Assembly (NCBI RefSeq): GCF_002192695.1
Contig: NZ_MTLG01000110.1
Span: 62,001-126,000, forward strand
Source of the DNA: Achromobacter xylosoxidans
GTDB lineage: Bacteria; Pseudomonadota; Gammaproteobacteria; Burkholderiales; Burkholderiaceae_B
Direction of reading: 5' to 3'
DNA length: 64,000 nt
The notes beneath the pieces were generated by a model that did no database searches, was not told where the DNA came from, and saw only the letters and a list, made by a program, of their open reading frames with translations. The translations under genes were made by a program, and so were the position numbers. Positions 45,180-54,004 of the stretch are shown piece after piece. Position 1 is the first letter of the stretch. Each line of letters begins with the position of its first letter.

Positions 45180-46196
45180 ATGACTTTTCCTGAATCGTCT
45201 TCCGGGGCTGGCCGCGCTGCGGCTGCCCAATCAAACAAATCTAGTAATCGCGTGCCCGCGCGCCGTCGCGTGCTGCCGTTGCCGCGTGGGCGTTTCGCCT
45301 GGGTGACGGGTGTGATCAGTACCGTCTGGCTGGCGCTCAACACGGTGTTCTGGTGCCTGCTGCTGTTTCCACTGGCCTTGCTGAAGCTGCTGTTGCCGTT
45401 CGCAGCGGTCAGGCGAGGCGTCGATCCCGTGCTTAATGGCATCGCCACGGCTTGGGTGTCCTGCAATGCTGGGTGGCTGGCGCGGATCCAGGATGTGTCC
45501 TGGGATGTGCAGGGCCATGACGGGTTGCGCTACGCGGACTGGTATCTCGTGAACTGCAATCACCAGTCCTGGGTCGATATCTTCGTGTTGCAGCAGTCGC
45601 TGAATCGGCGCATTCCGCTGCTGAAGTTCTTCCTGAAGCAGCAGCTGATCTATGTGCCGGTGATCGGGCTGGCGTGGTGGGCGCTGGATTTTCCGTTCAT
45701 GAAGCGCCACGGCAAGGCGGCGCTGCGCCGCAATCCGGATCTGGGGCGGCAGGATCAGGAGACCGCGCGGCGGGCCTGCGCGAAGTTTTCGCTGGTGCCG
45801 ACCAGCGTGATGGTGTTTGCGGAGGGGACGCGTTTCAGCCCGGCCAAGCGCGATGCGCAGGGATCGCCGTACCGGCATCTGCTCAAACCCAAGGCGGGCG
45901 GGCTGGCGGTGGCGTTGAATGCGATGGGCAAGCGGTTTCGTTCGATGATAGACGTGACGATCGTCTATCCGCAGGGGGCGCCCAGCTTCTGGGATCTGGC
46001 CTGCGGCCGCGCGGGGCAGGTGCTGGTGCGCATGCGGCAGTTGCCGGTGCCGCCGGAGTTCTGCGAGGGCAACTACTCCGGCGACAAGGCTTTCCGCACG
46101 ACCTTCCACCACTGGTTGGGCCAGCAGTGGCAGGCCAAGGACGATGAGATCGAGGCCTTGACGGCGCCCGCCAGGACGGGCGCCGGCTCGGATTAG
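45180..46196 (+). CDS. PlsC-like lysophospholipid acyltransferase
   Basis: 338 residues from ATG at 45180, with AGGA upstream; an open frame from 45048 starts inside the A-tract hairpin and is unlikely. One or two N-terminal membrane helices (ISTVWLALNTVFWCLLLFPL), then the HX4D motif in NCNHQSWVD, FFLKQQLIYVPVIG, FMKRHGKAALRRNP, and EGTRFSPAKRDAQ (block III). It is closest to the YihG/LclY-type 1-acylglycerol-3-phosphate acyltransferases, which put an acyl chain on lysophosphatidic acid or another lysolipid in the inner membrane. Encoded downstream of the LtaS-like gene, so it may help membrane remodelling. Convergent with fahA (7 nt). Confidence 0.92.
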   Translation: MTFPESSSGAGRAAAAQSNKSSNRVPARRRVLPLPRGRFAWVTGVISTVWLALNTVFWCLLLFPLALLKLLLPFAAVRRGVDPVLNGIATAWVSCNAGWLARIQDVSWDVQGHDGLRYADWYLVNCNHQSWVDIFVLQQSLNRRIPLLKFFLKQQLIYVPVIGLAWWALDFPFMKRHGKAALRRNPDLGRQDQETARRACAKFSLVPTSVMVFAEGTRFSPAKRDAQGSPYRHLLKPKAGGLAVALNAMGKRFRSMIDVTIVYPQGAPSFWDLACGRAGQVLVRMRQLPVPPEFCEGNYSGDKAFRTTFHHWLGQQWQAKDDEIEALTAPARTGAGSD

Positions 46197-46203
46197 GTGC
46201 GGA

Positions 46204-47520
46204 TCAGGCGCGGGCGGGCAGCACCACGCCCGAGCACTCGCCAAAGCCGATGCGGGGATAGCCGGCTTTGACGCATTCGGCGCGGATGATGATCTGGTCG
46301 CCATCCTGCAGGAAGGTGCGCTTTTCGCCCCAGGGCAGGTCGATCGGGCTCTTGCCGCCGTTGCTCAGTTCGAGCAGGGAGCCTGCTTCCGAGGGCTGCG
46401 GACCGGACAGGGTGCCGGTGCCCAGCATGTCGCCCGCTTGCAGGTTGCAGCCGTTGACGGTGTGGTGGGTGATCAGCTGCGCCACGTTCCAGTAGGCATC
46501 GCGGAAGTTGCTGCGCGACAGGAAGGCGGGCGGCTGCTTGTCGGCGCGCGACTTTTCGGTGGTCAGCAGGACTTCCATCTGCACGTCGAAGGCGCCCTTG
46601 GCGCGGTTCGCGTCGGAGGCCAGGTAGGGCATGGGTTGCGGTTCGGACGGGCCGCGCAGCCACTGCGTGCGGAACGGCTCCAGCGCTTCCATGGTGACGA
46701 TCCAGGGCGAGATCGTGGAGGCGAAGTTCTTGGACAGGAAGGGGCCCAGGGGCTGGTATTCCCAGGCCTGGATGTCGCGCGCCGACCAGTCGTTCAGGAT
46801 GCACAGGCCGAACACGTGCGATTCGGCGTCGGCCAGGGGGATGCGCTCGCCCTGGGCGTTGCCGGTGCCGACGAAGATGCCCAGTTCCAGTTCGTAGTCC
46901 AGGCGGGCGCAGGGGCCGAATTGCGGCGCTTCGCCTTCATTGGCGGGGCGGGTCTGGCCGACGGGCCGGGGGAATTTCTGGTCCACGCCGATGCTGGAGG
47001 CGCGGCCGTGGTAGCCGATGGGCACCCATTTGTAGTTCGGCAGCAGGGGGTTGTCGGGACGGAACTGCTTGCCCACGGCGGTGGCGTGGTGCACCGAGAT
47101 GTAGAAGTCGGTGTAGTCGCCGATGCGGGCGGGCGTGGTGTATTCGGCATTGGCCTGGGCGACCAGCAGGGGCTCGACCGTGCCGCGCAGGGCGGCGCCT
47201 TCGCGCAGCGCGCGGGACAGCGCCAGGCGCAGGGCGCTCCAGTGGGCCTGGCCCAGGGCCATCAGGGCGTTCAGGCTGTCCGTGGCGCAGGCGGCCAGGG
47301 CTTCGGCCGCCAGGCCTTCGAAGGGCTGTTTGGCGGCCAGCGCGGCCAGGTCCAGGATCTGGTCGCCGATGGCCACGCCTGGGCGGAACGATTCCGTCGT
47401 GCCCTGGCGGCGGAAGGCGGCGTAGGGCAGGTTCTGCACCGGGAAGTCGGACTTGCCGGTGTTGGCGCTGGCGATCCAGCTCTTCAGGGACGGGTCGTGG
47501 GTTTCGTTGATGGTGGTCAT
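46204..47520 (-). CDS. fahA: Fumarylacetoacetase
   Basis: 438 residues. The N-terminal SH3-like domain begins SWIASANTGKSDFPVQNLPYA, an FAH signature. The catalytic domain has ARIGDYTDFYISVHHA, YHGRASSI, the metal site in DYELELGIFVG and NDWSARDIQAWEYQPLGPFLSKNF. It splits fumarylacetoacetate into fumarate and acetoacetate, the last step of tyrosine and phenylalanine degradation through homogentisate. Encoded 125 nt downstream of hmgA on the same strand. No maleylacetoacetate isomerase gene accompanies the pair in this window. Confidence 0.96.
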   Translation of the reverse strand: MTTINETHDPSLKSWIASANTGKSDFPVQNLPYAAFRRQGTTESFRPGVAIGDQILDLAALAAKQPFEGLAAEALAACATDSLNALMALGQAHWSALRLALSRALREGAALRGTVEPLLVAQANAEYTTPARIGDYTDFYISVHHATAVGKQFRPDNPLLPNYKWVPIGYHGRASSIGVDQKFPRPVGQTRPANEGEAPQFGPCARLDYELELGIFVGTGNAQGERIPLADAESHVFGLCILNDWSARDIQAWEYQPLGPFLSKNFASTISPWIVTMEALEPFRTQWLRGPSEPQPMPYLASDANRAKGAFDVQMEVLLTTEKSRADKQPPAFLSRSNFRDAYWNVAQLITHHTVNGCNLQAGDMLGTGTLSGPQPSEAGSLLELSNGGKSPIDLPWGEKRTFLQDGDQIIIRAECVKAGYPRIGFGECSGVVLPARA

Positions 47521-47591
47521 GGCTGCGTGTCTCTTTCAGTGTGGTTGTGCGGTGGCCGGGCGCCAGGCGCCGGAAAATACAAATGCCAAAC

Positions 47592-47617
47592 GGCGATGAG
47601 CTTGCGCTCATCGCCGC
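47592..47617 (-). terminator. Hairpin between hmgA and fahA
   Basis: Perfect 11-bp arms CGGCGATGAGC (47592-47602) and complement (47607-47617), TTGC loop, 28 nt past the hmgA stop on the minus strand, followed by a broken T-rich stretch. It probably lowers rather than abolishes fahA transcription, or stabilises the hmgA 3' end. Confidence 0.6.
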
Positions 47618-47644
47618 GGGCGTGGAAAGCAGGAGGCCTGCGCG

Positions 47645-48943
47645 TCACGCCTTGCTGGGGTCGAAATGCTTGGCGATGCCCTGCCAGCACCGGTAGTAGT
47701 CGCCCTGCAATTCTACCGAGGCCAGCGCCTGTTCCGTGGGGCGGATGACGCGCCGCGTCTCGAACATGAACGCCATCGTGTCGCGGATGTAGTGGGCCTT
47801 GCTGGTGTCGGCGTGGGAGGCCTTTTCGAAGGTCTCGGCGTCGGGGCCGTGGCCGCTCATGCAGTTGTGCAGGCTGGCGCCGCCCGGCGCGAAGCCGTCG
47901 GCCTTGGCATCGTAGACGCCCTGGATCAGGCCCATGAACTCGCTGGCGATGTTGCGGTGGAACCAGGGCGGACGGAAGGTGTTCTCCATGGCCAGGATGC
48001 GCGGCGGGAAGATCGCGAAGTCCATGTTGGCCGTTCCCGGAGTATCCGACGGCGCGGTCAGCACGGTGAAGATCGAGGGGTCCGGATGGTCGTAGCTGAT
48101 GGAGCCGACGGTGTTGAAGTTGCGCAGGTCGTACTTGTACGGCGCGTGCGTGCCATGCCAGGCCACCACGTTCAGCGGCGAATGGTCGATCGAGGCGCGC
48201 CAGAAGCCGCCCGTGAACTTGGCGATGAGTTCGAAGTCGCCTTCGAGGTCTTCGTACCAGGCCACCGGCGTCTTGAAGTCGCGGGCGTTGGCCAGGCAGT
48301 TCGAGCCGATGGGGCCCAGTTCGGGCAGGCGCATGGCCGCGCCGAAGTTCTCCAGCATGTAGCCGCGCGCGCTGCCGTCCAGCAGTTCGACGCGAAAGCG
48401 CACGCCGCGCGGGATGACGGCAATTTCCAGCGGCTCCAGGTCGATCAGGCCCAGTTCCGTGGCCAGGCGCAGGCGGCCTTCCTGCGGTACCAGCAGCAGT
48501 TCGCCGTCGGCGTTGTAGAAATAGCGCCCTTGCATCGAACGGTTGGCCGCGTACAGGTGGATGCCCACGCCGCTCAGTTCGTCGGGGCCGCCATTGCCGC
48601 CCCAGGTCTTCACGCCTTCCAGGAAGTCGGTGGGGGCGGCGGGAATGGGCAGCGGGCTCCAGCGCAGCTGATTGGGCGTGACAGGACCTTGGCCGAAGGT
48701 GCTTTGCCAGCCGGCGGCGCCGTCAAAGGCTTCGAACGGCTTGTGCTGCGCGCCGGGACGGATGCGGTAGAGCCAGGAGCGGCGGTTTTCGCTGCGCGGC
48801 GCGGTGAAGGCGGTGCCGGACAGCTGTTCGGCGTACAGGCCGTAGGGGCATTGCTGCGGCGAATTGCGGCCCAGCGGCAGCGCGCCGGGCAGGGCCTCGG
48901 TGGCACAACTGTTGCCGAAGCCGGTCTGGTATTGCAGTTCCAT
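47645..48943 (-). CDS. hmgA: Homogentisate 1,2-dioxygenase
   Basis: 432 residues from ATG at 48943, which follows an ideal AGGAGG site; the frame extending to 49033 is not used. [19 protein letters not shown] is the HmgA opening. The iron ligands lie in the C-terminal cupin: [23 protein letters not shown] and the [12 protein letters not shown] loop. It opens the ring of homogentisate with oxygen to give maleylacetoacetate. Divergent from a LysR-type regulator across 169 bp that contain a LysR box, and followed by fahA. Confidence 0.97.
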   Translation of the reverse strand: MELQYQTGFGNSCATEALPGALPLGRNSPQQCPYGLYAEQLSGTAFTAPRSENRRSWLYRIRPGAQHKPFEAFDGAAGWQSTFGQGPVTPNQLRWSPLPIPAAPTDFLEGVKTWGGNGGPDELSGVGIHLYAANRSMQGRYFYNADGELLLVPQEGRLRLATELGLIDLEPLEIAVIPRGVRFRVELLDGSARGYMLENFGAAMRLPELGPIGSNCLANARDFKTPVAWYEDLEGDFELIAKFTGGFWRASIDHSPLNVVAWHGTHAPYKYDLRNFNTVGSISYDHPDPSIFTVLTAPSDTPGTANMDFAIFPPRILAMENTFRPPWFHRNIASEFMGLIQGVYDAKADGFAPGGASLHNCMSGHGPDAETFEKASHADTSKAHYIRDTMAFMFETRRVIRPTEQALASVELQGDYYRCWQGIAKHFDPSKA

Positions 48944-49079
48944 GGAATCCTCCTGAGTGGCGGCGCGGTGCTTGGCCGCGCGGCCTGCTGCGGTTGGCCG
49001 GTACGGAAGGTGTCCGGGAGGCCGATATGCCATTGTCGGAAAAAACTCCCGCTGCGGCTACGGGAATGCAAAAATAGAG

Positions 49080-49100
49080 ACTATAAATTTTGTGAATAGT
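49080..49100. promoter_or_regulatory. LysR-type operator ACTAT-N11-ATAGT
   Basis: ACTAT (49080-49084) and ATAGT (49096-49100) form a perfect 5-bp dyad separated by exactly 11 nt, the T-N11-A recognition pattern of LysR-type regulators. It lies in the hmgA/regulator divergent gap, 12 nt before the regulator start and 136 nt before hmgA. The position fits autorepression plus activation of hmgA. Confidence 0.75.
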
Positions 49101-49112
49101 AGGGGGGTGCGC

Positions 49113-50021
49113 ATGGCCGAGTTGCGCGATGTCGATCTGAATCTGCTGCTGCTGTTCCAGCACCTGCTGGAGGACCGCAATCTGTCGGCCGTGGCGCGGC
49201 GCATGGACTTGTCGCAACCCGCGGTCAGCAACGCGCTGCGGCGCTTGCGGGAAGCATTTGGCGACGACCTGTTCGTGCGCACGGCGCAGGGCATGCTGCC
49301 CACGCCGCGCGCGCAGCGCCTGGCGGGCCCGGTCAGCGAGGCGCTGACCATGCTGTCGCAGGCCCTGAAGGACCAGGATGTGTTCGACGCCGCGACCAGC
49401 ACGCGCCGCTTCCGGGTGGCGATGACGGACGTGGGCGAGATCCACTTCATGCCGCGGCTGATGGAAGTGTGCGTGCAGGTGGCGCCGCTGGTGCGCATCG
49501 ATTCGGTGCGGGTGCAAGGGCCGGATCTGCCGCGGGAAATGGAAACCGGGCGGGTGGATCTGGCGATCGGCGCATTCGATGAAATGGGGGCGGGCTCGCT
49601 GCAGCGCATGCTGTTCCGCCAGGGCTACGCGACCCTGTTCCGGCAGGCGCATCCGACGGCGCACGCCGGCATGGGCCTGAAGGCGTTCCGGGCCGAGCGT
49701 CATCTCATCGTGTCGCGCGCCGCGCCCTACGGGCAGGTGAATCAGTCCATGGAGCGCGCGGGCGTGGATCTGGCCGAGCATTTCAGCGTGCCGCACTTTT
49801 CGGCCGTGCCGTACATCGTCAGCGCGACCGATCTGCTGGCCACTGTGCCCGAGAAACTCGCCGCCAGCGCCGCGCCGCCGTTCGGCCTGCGCTACATGAC
49901 GCCGCCGATACGAGTGCCGGCGCTGCAGACCAATATGTACTGGCAGCGCCGGGTGGACCGGGATAGCGGCAACCAATGGCTGCGCGCGTTGATCGTGAAT
50001 ACGTTCGCGGTGGGGGCGTGA
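49113..50021 (+). CDS. LysR-type regulator, probable activator of hmgA-fahA
   Basis: 302 residues from ATG at 49113, with AGGGGGG upstream; the frame open back to 48957 crosses the operator and hmgA leader. N-terminal winged helix: RDVDLNLLLLFQHLLEDRNLSAVARRMDLSQPAVSNALRRLRE, of the NodD/NahR-like branch. The effector domain (about 90-295) is a periplasmic-binding-like fold. Such regulators of aromatic catabolism respond to pathway intermediates such as homogentisate. It is divergent from hmgA and converges on the DUF2783 gene. Confidence 0.92.
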   Translation: MAELRDVDLNLLLLFQHLLEDRNLSAVARRMDLSQPAVSNALRRLREAFGDDLFVRTAQGMLPTPRAQRLAGPVSEALTMLSQALKDQDVFDAATSTRRFRVAMTDVGEIHFMPRLMEVCVQVAPLVRIDSVRVQGPDLPREMETGRVDLAIGAFDEMGAGSLQRMLFRQGYATLFRQAHPTAHAGMGLKAFRAERHLIVSRAAPYGQVNQSMERAGVDLAEHFSVPHFSAVPYIVSATDLLATVPEKLAASAAPPFGLRYMTPPIRVPALQTNMYWQRRVDRDSGNQWLRALIVNTFAVGA

Positions 50022-50027
50022 ACAGGT

Positions 50028-50222
50028 TTACGGCGCCACGGAAGCGCGCGCCTGGAGCAGGGCCTCGCGCAGCACCTCCATGTCGCCCAGGTGGTTGGCC
50101 AGCAGCAGGATCAGCGCCGCGTTGAGTTCCTGGCTTTGTTCGTTGGTGAGGTCGCGGTGGGTCTCGATCAGGGCTTCGTAGAAGTCGTCCGGCGAGACCA
50201 GGTTGGTTTCGGTAATCAGCAT
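50028..50222 (-). CDS. Small DUF2783 family protein
   Basis: 64 residues from ATG at 50222. It reads MLITETNLVSPDDFYEALI, then a helical DLTNEQSQELNAALILLLANHLGD. DUF2783 proteins are short, acidic and of unknown function. I recall them next to flavin monooxygenases of this kind. It lies 19 nt after the monooxygenase stop, so it is probably co-translated. It might be a partner subunit or stabiliser of that enzyme; nothing in the sequence proves this. A frame extended to 50498 only overlaps the monooxygenase gene. Confidence 0.8.
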   Translation of the reverse strand: MLITETNLVSPDDFYEALIETHRDLTNEQSQELNAALILLLANHLGDMEVLREALLQARASVAP

Positions 50223-50241
50223 GATGGAGTGATCTCGAAGT

Positions 50242-51912
50242 TCAGGCGCGGCCCGTGGCGCGGCCGACTGCTGCGGCGACGGCGGCGGCGTTGAAGGCGC
50301 GCCAGCGGCCGCAGACGTGCTGGTCGGGGCGGATGAGGTAGGCGGTGCCGGCCTGCGCGTCGTAGCGCTTGCCCAGGCAGCCTTCGCGGTCCGTGACAGA
50401 AGCGAGCTCCTTGGGCAGCGCGGACAGATCGCACTGCAGGCTGGCCACCAGTACGGCCTTGACCGGCACCGGCGCCGTGCGCAGGGCCTGCAGGGCAAGC
50501 AGCGTGTCGCGGTCGGGCAGGGCGTCGCCGCAGAACAGGGCCAGCACGAATTCGCCGTCCAGCTGCGCCAGCCACCAATCCTGCGCGTTCACGGGAGCAT
50601 CCAGCGCTACCGCGCCCGGCACCATGCGGCCGCTGAAGGCGTCCGTGTCCGGCGTGTTCAGCGGCGAGCCGGCGTAGGTCGCGGGCAGCGACAGGCGGCC
50701 GCTGTTGACCAGCGAGCGCGCAAAGGGATGGGTCTTGGCCAGGTTCAGCACCGCGTTGCGGAAGCTGCGGCTGATGTCGCTCTTGGGCGTGATGAAGTCG
50801 GTCGCGCGCGACGAATTCAGGATGTTCTCGTCGGCGGCGTACTCGCGTTCGGCGGCGTAGCTGTCGATCAGCGTCTCGGGCGCGTGGCCGGCCAGCACCA
50901 GTTTCAGCTTCCAGGCCAGGTTTTCCGCGTCCTGCACGCCGCTGTTGGCGCCGCGGGCGCCGAACGGCGACACGCGGTGGGCGGAGTCTCCCGCGAACAC
51001 GACGCGGCCATGGCGGAACTTGTCCATGCGTTCGCACGCAAAGGTGTAGACGCTGACCCATTCCAGCTCGAAGCGCGCGTCGGGGCCCAGCAGGGCGCGG
51101 ATGCGCGGCAGCACGTTTTCGGGCTTGACGGCCTCGACCGGGTCGGCGTTCCAGCCCAATTGGAAATCGATGCGCCAGACGTTGTCGGGCTGGCGGTGCA
51201 GCAGCACGGACTGGTTGGGATGGAAGGGCGGGTCGAACCAGAACCAGCGCTCCGTCGGGAAGTCCGCCTGCATCTTGACGTCGGCGATCAGGAAGCGGTC
51301 GCGGAAGATGCGGCCATGGCTTTCCTGGCCGATCAGCTTGCGTACCGGCGAACGCGCGCCGTCGCAGGCGATGAGCCAGTCGGCATGCAGCGCATAGGCG
51401 CCGTCGGGCGTTTCCACGTTCAGGACCACGCCGTCGTCGCGCTGTTCCACGCCCGCGACTTTGTTCTTCCAGCGCAGGTCGATATTGGGTTCCTGGCGCG
51501 CCTGCTCGTACAGATAGCCTTCGGCGTAGTACTGCTGCAGGTTGATGAAGGCCGGGCGGCGATGGCCGGGCTCGGGCAGCAGATCAAAGCGCCAGACTTC
51601 CTGCTCGCGGAAGAAGACCTTGCCCACGTTCCACGACACGCCCTTGTCTATCATGCGCTGGCCCACGCCCAGGCGGTCCCAGATTTCCAGCGTGCGCTTG
51701 GAGAAACAGATGGCGCGGGAGCCGGTCGACAGGCGGAAGTCGTCGTCCAGCACCACCACGCGCACGCCCTGGCGGGCCAGATCCAGCGCGGTGGTCAGGC
51801 CGACCGGGCCCGCGCCCACCACCACCACCTGATGGCGCGCCAGCTCGCTGGCGGCCTGGTCGGCGTGCTTTTCATAGGCGAACTCCATCGCCTGAAAGTC
51901 GATGTCTCCCAC
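50242..51912 (-). CDS. FAD-dependent aromatic hydroxylase (MhpA/PheA-like)
   Basis: 556 residues, class A flavin monooxygenase. Rossmann GxGxxG in VVVGAGPVGLTTALDLA (about 29-45), the DG motif in LIACDGARSPVRKL, and the GD motif in VVFAGDSAHRVSPFGARGANSGVQDAENL. A C-terminal thioredoxin-like domain is typical of the MhpA/phenol hydroxylase branch. It hydroxylates an aromatic ring using NAD(P)H and oxygen. The neighbours (DUF2783 protein and an MBL-fold protein) and the nearby homogentisate genes suggest an aromatic acid, but the substrate is unknown. Confidence 0.92.
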   Translation of the reverse strand: MGDIDFQAMEFAYEKHADQAASELARHQVVVVGAGPVGLTTALDLARQGVRVVVLDDDFRLSTGSRAICFSKRTLEIWDRLGVGQRMIDKGVSWNVGKVFFREQEVWRFDLLPEPGHRRPAFINLQQYYAEGYLYEQARQEPNIDLRWKNKVAGVEQRDDGVVLNVETPDGAYALHADWLIACDGARSPVRKLIGQESHGRIFRDRFLIADVKMQADFPTERWFWFDPPFHPNQSVLLHRQPDNVWRIDFQLGWNADPVEAVKPENVLPRIRALLGPDARFELEWVSVYTFACERMDKFRHGRVVFAGDSAHRVSPFGARGANSGVQDAENLAWKLKLVLAGHAPETLIDSYAAEREYAADENILNSSRATDFITPKSDISRSFRNAVLNLAKTHPFARSLVNSGRLSLPATYAGSPLNTPDTDAFSGRMVPGAVALDAPVNAQDWWLAQLDGEFVLALFCGDALPDRDTLLALQALRTAPVPVKAVLVASLQCDLSALPKELASVTDREGCLGKRYDAQAGTAYLIRPDQHVCGRWRAFNAAAVAAAVGRATGRA

Positions 51913-52022
51913 GGTTGTCTCCTGTGTGGGTCATATTGTTTTTATGTCACGAAGCCGCGCGCCGCCTGGCGGCGCGCGATTCCGGTTGGTGCTTGGATGG
52001 GCCGTTGGCGGCCCGCCGGGGA

Positions 52023-52976
52023 TCAGCCTTCCAGCTGCGCCCACATCTCCAGGTCGCGCTTGTCGGTCCAGATGCGCGGGTGGGTGTAGCCGGTGGCCTC
52101 GTCATAGGCGCGCGACACGTCGAACGGCATGCAGTGGTCGAAGATCACCCAGTCGCTGTAGCGCGGCTTCATGAAGTCGTAGACCTCGCGGTAGATGGTC
52201 TTCAGGTCCTTGCCTTCGGCCACGCCCCGGTTCACCGCGCCGTACAGGTCGGTCAGGAAAGCGCGCGTGCCGGCCAGGCCTTGGCGGACTTCGGTGGCGT
52301 TCTTCAGCGCGGGGCCGCGGCCCGGGACCATTTTTTCCGCTTCGAAGCTGGACAGCGCGTCCAGCGTGCTGGGCCAGTCGCGGAAATAGGCGTCGCCGCA
52401 ATAGGGGGTGGACTGGTATTCGACCAGGTCGCCGGCGAACAGGATCTTCTGCTCGGGCAGCCAGGCGATGGTGTCGCCCTTGGTGTGGCCGCGGCCCACT
52501 TGCAGCAGCTTGACTTCCAGGTTGCCCAGGTTGACGGTCATTTCGCCCTTGAACGTCATCGTCGGCCAGACCAGGCCAGGCGGAATCGATTCGGCGTTGC
52601 GGAACAAGCGGGGGAAGCGGCCGATTTCGCTGGCCTTGTCCTGTTCGCCGCGTTCGGCGATCAGGTCGTAGGTATCCCGGCTGGCCAGGATTTCCTGGGC
52701 GTCGTAGGCGGACGCGCCGAACACGCGCACGGCGTGGTAGTGCGACAGCAGGATGTACTTGATGGGCTTGTCCGTGACTTCGCGGATGCGGCGGATCACG
52801 TCTTGCGCCATGACCGGGGTGGCCTGGGTGTCGACCACCATGACGGCCTCGTCGCCGATGATCACGCCCGTATTGGGATCGCCCTCGGCCGTGTAGGCAT
52901 AGGCGTTGTCGGACAGTTTTTCGAACGAGACGACCTTGTCGTCCAGATCGGCGTGCGAGGCGAATTGCTTGCTCAT
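52023..52976 (-). CDS. Metallo-beta-lactamase-fold protein with altered metal site
   Basis: 317 residues from ATG at 52976 (the frame continuing to 53231 is not used). The MBL fold is clear: VIIGDEAVMVVDTQAT, YILLSHYHAVRVFGA, VGRGHTKGDTIAW and ILFAGDLVEY. But the canonical HxHxDH reads HYHAVR (79-84), so the Asp and last His are Val83 and Arg84, and the usual PGHG reads PGRG (Arg220). His79, His81, His164 and Asp183 remain, so at most one metal site is likely. First gene of an operon with the FAD hydroxylase and the DUF2783 protein. It may hydrolyse the ring-modified product (a lactone or thioester), or bind rather than cut it. Confidence 0.85.
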   Translation of the reverse strand: MSKQFASHADLDDKVVSFEKLSDNAYAYTAEGDPNTGVIIGDEAVMVVDTQATPVMAQDVIRRIREVTDKPIKYILLSHYHAVRVFGASAYDAQEILASRDTYDLIAERGEQDKASEIGRFPRLFRNAESIPPGLVWPTMTFKGEMTVNLGNLEVKLLQVGRGHTKGDTIAWLPEQKILFAGDLVEYQSTPYCGDAYFRDWPSTLDALSSFEAEKMVPGRGPALKNATEVRQGLAGTRAFLTDLYGAVNRGVAEGKDLKTIYREVYDFMKPRYSDWVIFDHCMPFDVSRAYDEATGYTHPRIWTDKRDLEMWAQLEG

Positions 52977-53115
52977 GGAGGCTCCTTCCACTTTTATAGG
53001 AATAGGGTGTGTGGAAGAAATATAGCCCGGCGTTAGTTTTCGTGCAATACGTTTGCTATAAACAAATGGCCTTGTTTTTACAGGGATTTCCCGCGGATTT
53101 TCGGGGCGGCAGCGG

Positions 53116-53943
53116 TCAATTCCTTTGGCATTTCGGGCAGTAGTAGGTGGCGCGCTGCCCCTGGACGAGGCGCCGTATCGGGGTGGCGCAGACCCGGCAG
53201 GGCTGGCCCTCGCGTTCGTAGACGGCGGCATGGATCTCGAAGTAGGCGCCCGGTTCGCCGGTGGCCCCGACGTAGTCGCGCAGGGTGCTGCCGCCCGAGG
53301 TCAGGGCGTCGGCCAGGGTGGCGCGCACCATGTCGGCCAGGCGCTCGCAGCGGGCGGGCGACAGCTTGTTGGCCGGCGTCTTGGGATTGATGCGGGCGCG
53401 GAACAGGCTTTCCGACGCATAGATATTGCCCACGCCCACCACCGCCATGCCCGCCAGCAGCACCTGCTTGACGGCGGCGCTGTGATTCTTGAAGTGGCGG
53501 TGCAGCCAGGCGCCGTCGAAACGCGGGTCGAAGGGTTCGATGCCCAGCTTGGCCAGCAGGGGATGGGTATCCACGGGACCATCGGATCCGGGGTGCCACA
53601 GCACCGCACCGAAGCGCCGCGGGTCATGCAGGCGCAGCACCGCTTCCTCGAAGATCCATTCGACATGGTCGTGCTTGCGCAGGAATTCGCCGGGGGCGAC
53701 GCTGCGCAGCGACCCCGACATGCCCAGATGCACGATCTGGGTGCCGTGCTCGAACCGCAGCAGCAGGTACTTGCCCCGCCGCGCGCATTCCAGCACGGCG
53801 CGGCCGGCGATCAGCGACGGCAGATCCGGCGGGATGGGCCAGCGCATGCGGGATTCATGGACGACCAGCCGCGTCAGCGTCCGGCCGGTGATGACGGCGT
53901 CGATTCCCCGACGCGTGGTTTCGACTTCAGGCAGTTCCGGCAT
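53116..53943 (-). CDS. mutM: Formamidopyrimidine-DNA glycosylase
   Basis: 275 residues from ATG at 53943. After Met removal the catalytic Pro2-Glu3 appears (MPELPEVETTRRG). LVVHESRMRWPIP, HLGMSGSLR, the DPRRFG loop, GVGNIYASESLFRARI (helix-two-turn-helix) and a C-terminal Cys4 zinc finger (CRVCATPI ... YYCPKCQ) are all present. It removes 8-oxoguanine and Fapy lesions from DNA. Its start codon overlaps, on the other strand, an ATG of the TPR gene, so the two genes are tightly divergent. Confidence 0.97.
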   Translation of the reverse strand: MPELPEVETTRRGIDAVITGRTLTRLVVHESRMRWPIPPDLPSLIAGRAVLECARRGKYLLLRFEHGTQIVHLGMSGSLRSVAPGEFLRKHDHVEWIFEEAVLRLHDPRRFGAVLWHPGSDGPVDTHPLLAKLGIEPFDPRFDGAWLHRHFKNHSAAVKQVLLAGMAVVGVGNIYASESLFRARINPKTPANKLSPARCERLADMVRATLADALTSGGSTLRDYVGATGEPGAYFEIHAAVYEREGQPCRVCATPIRRLVQGQRATYYCPKCQRN

Positions 53944-54004
53944 GAGCCAGTGTAAGATCGTTAATTGCGTGTACGAAGATTGTGCCATCAACCGGACGGG
54001 CCGC

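Noticed and set aside
53942-54004. ATG 53942 as the TPR protein start
   Set aside because: It adds a polar stretch before the signal peptide and overlaps the mutM start codon; GTG 54005 gives a normal signal peptide.
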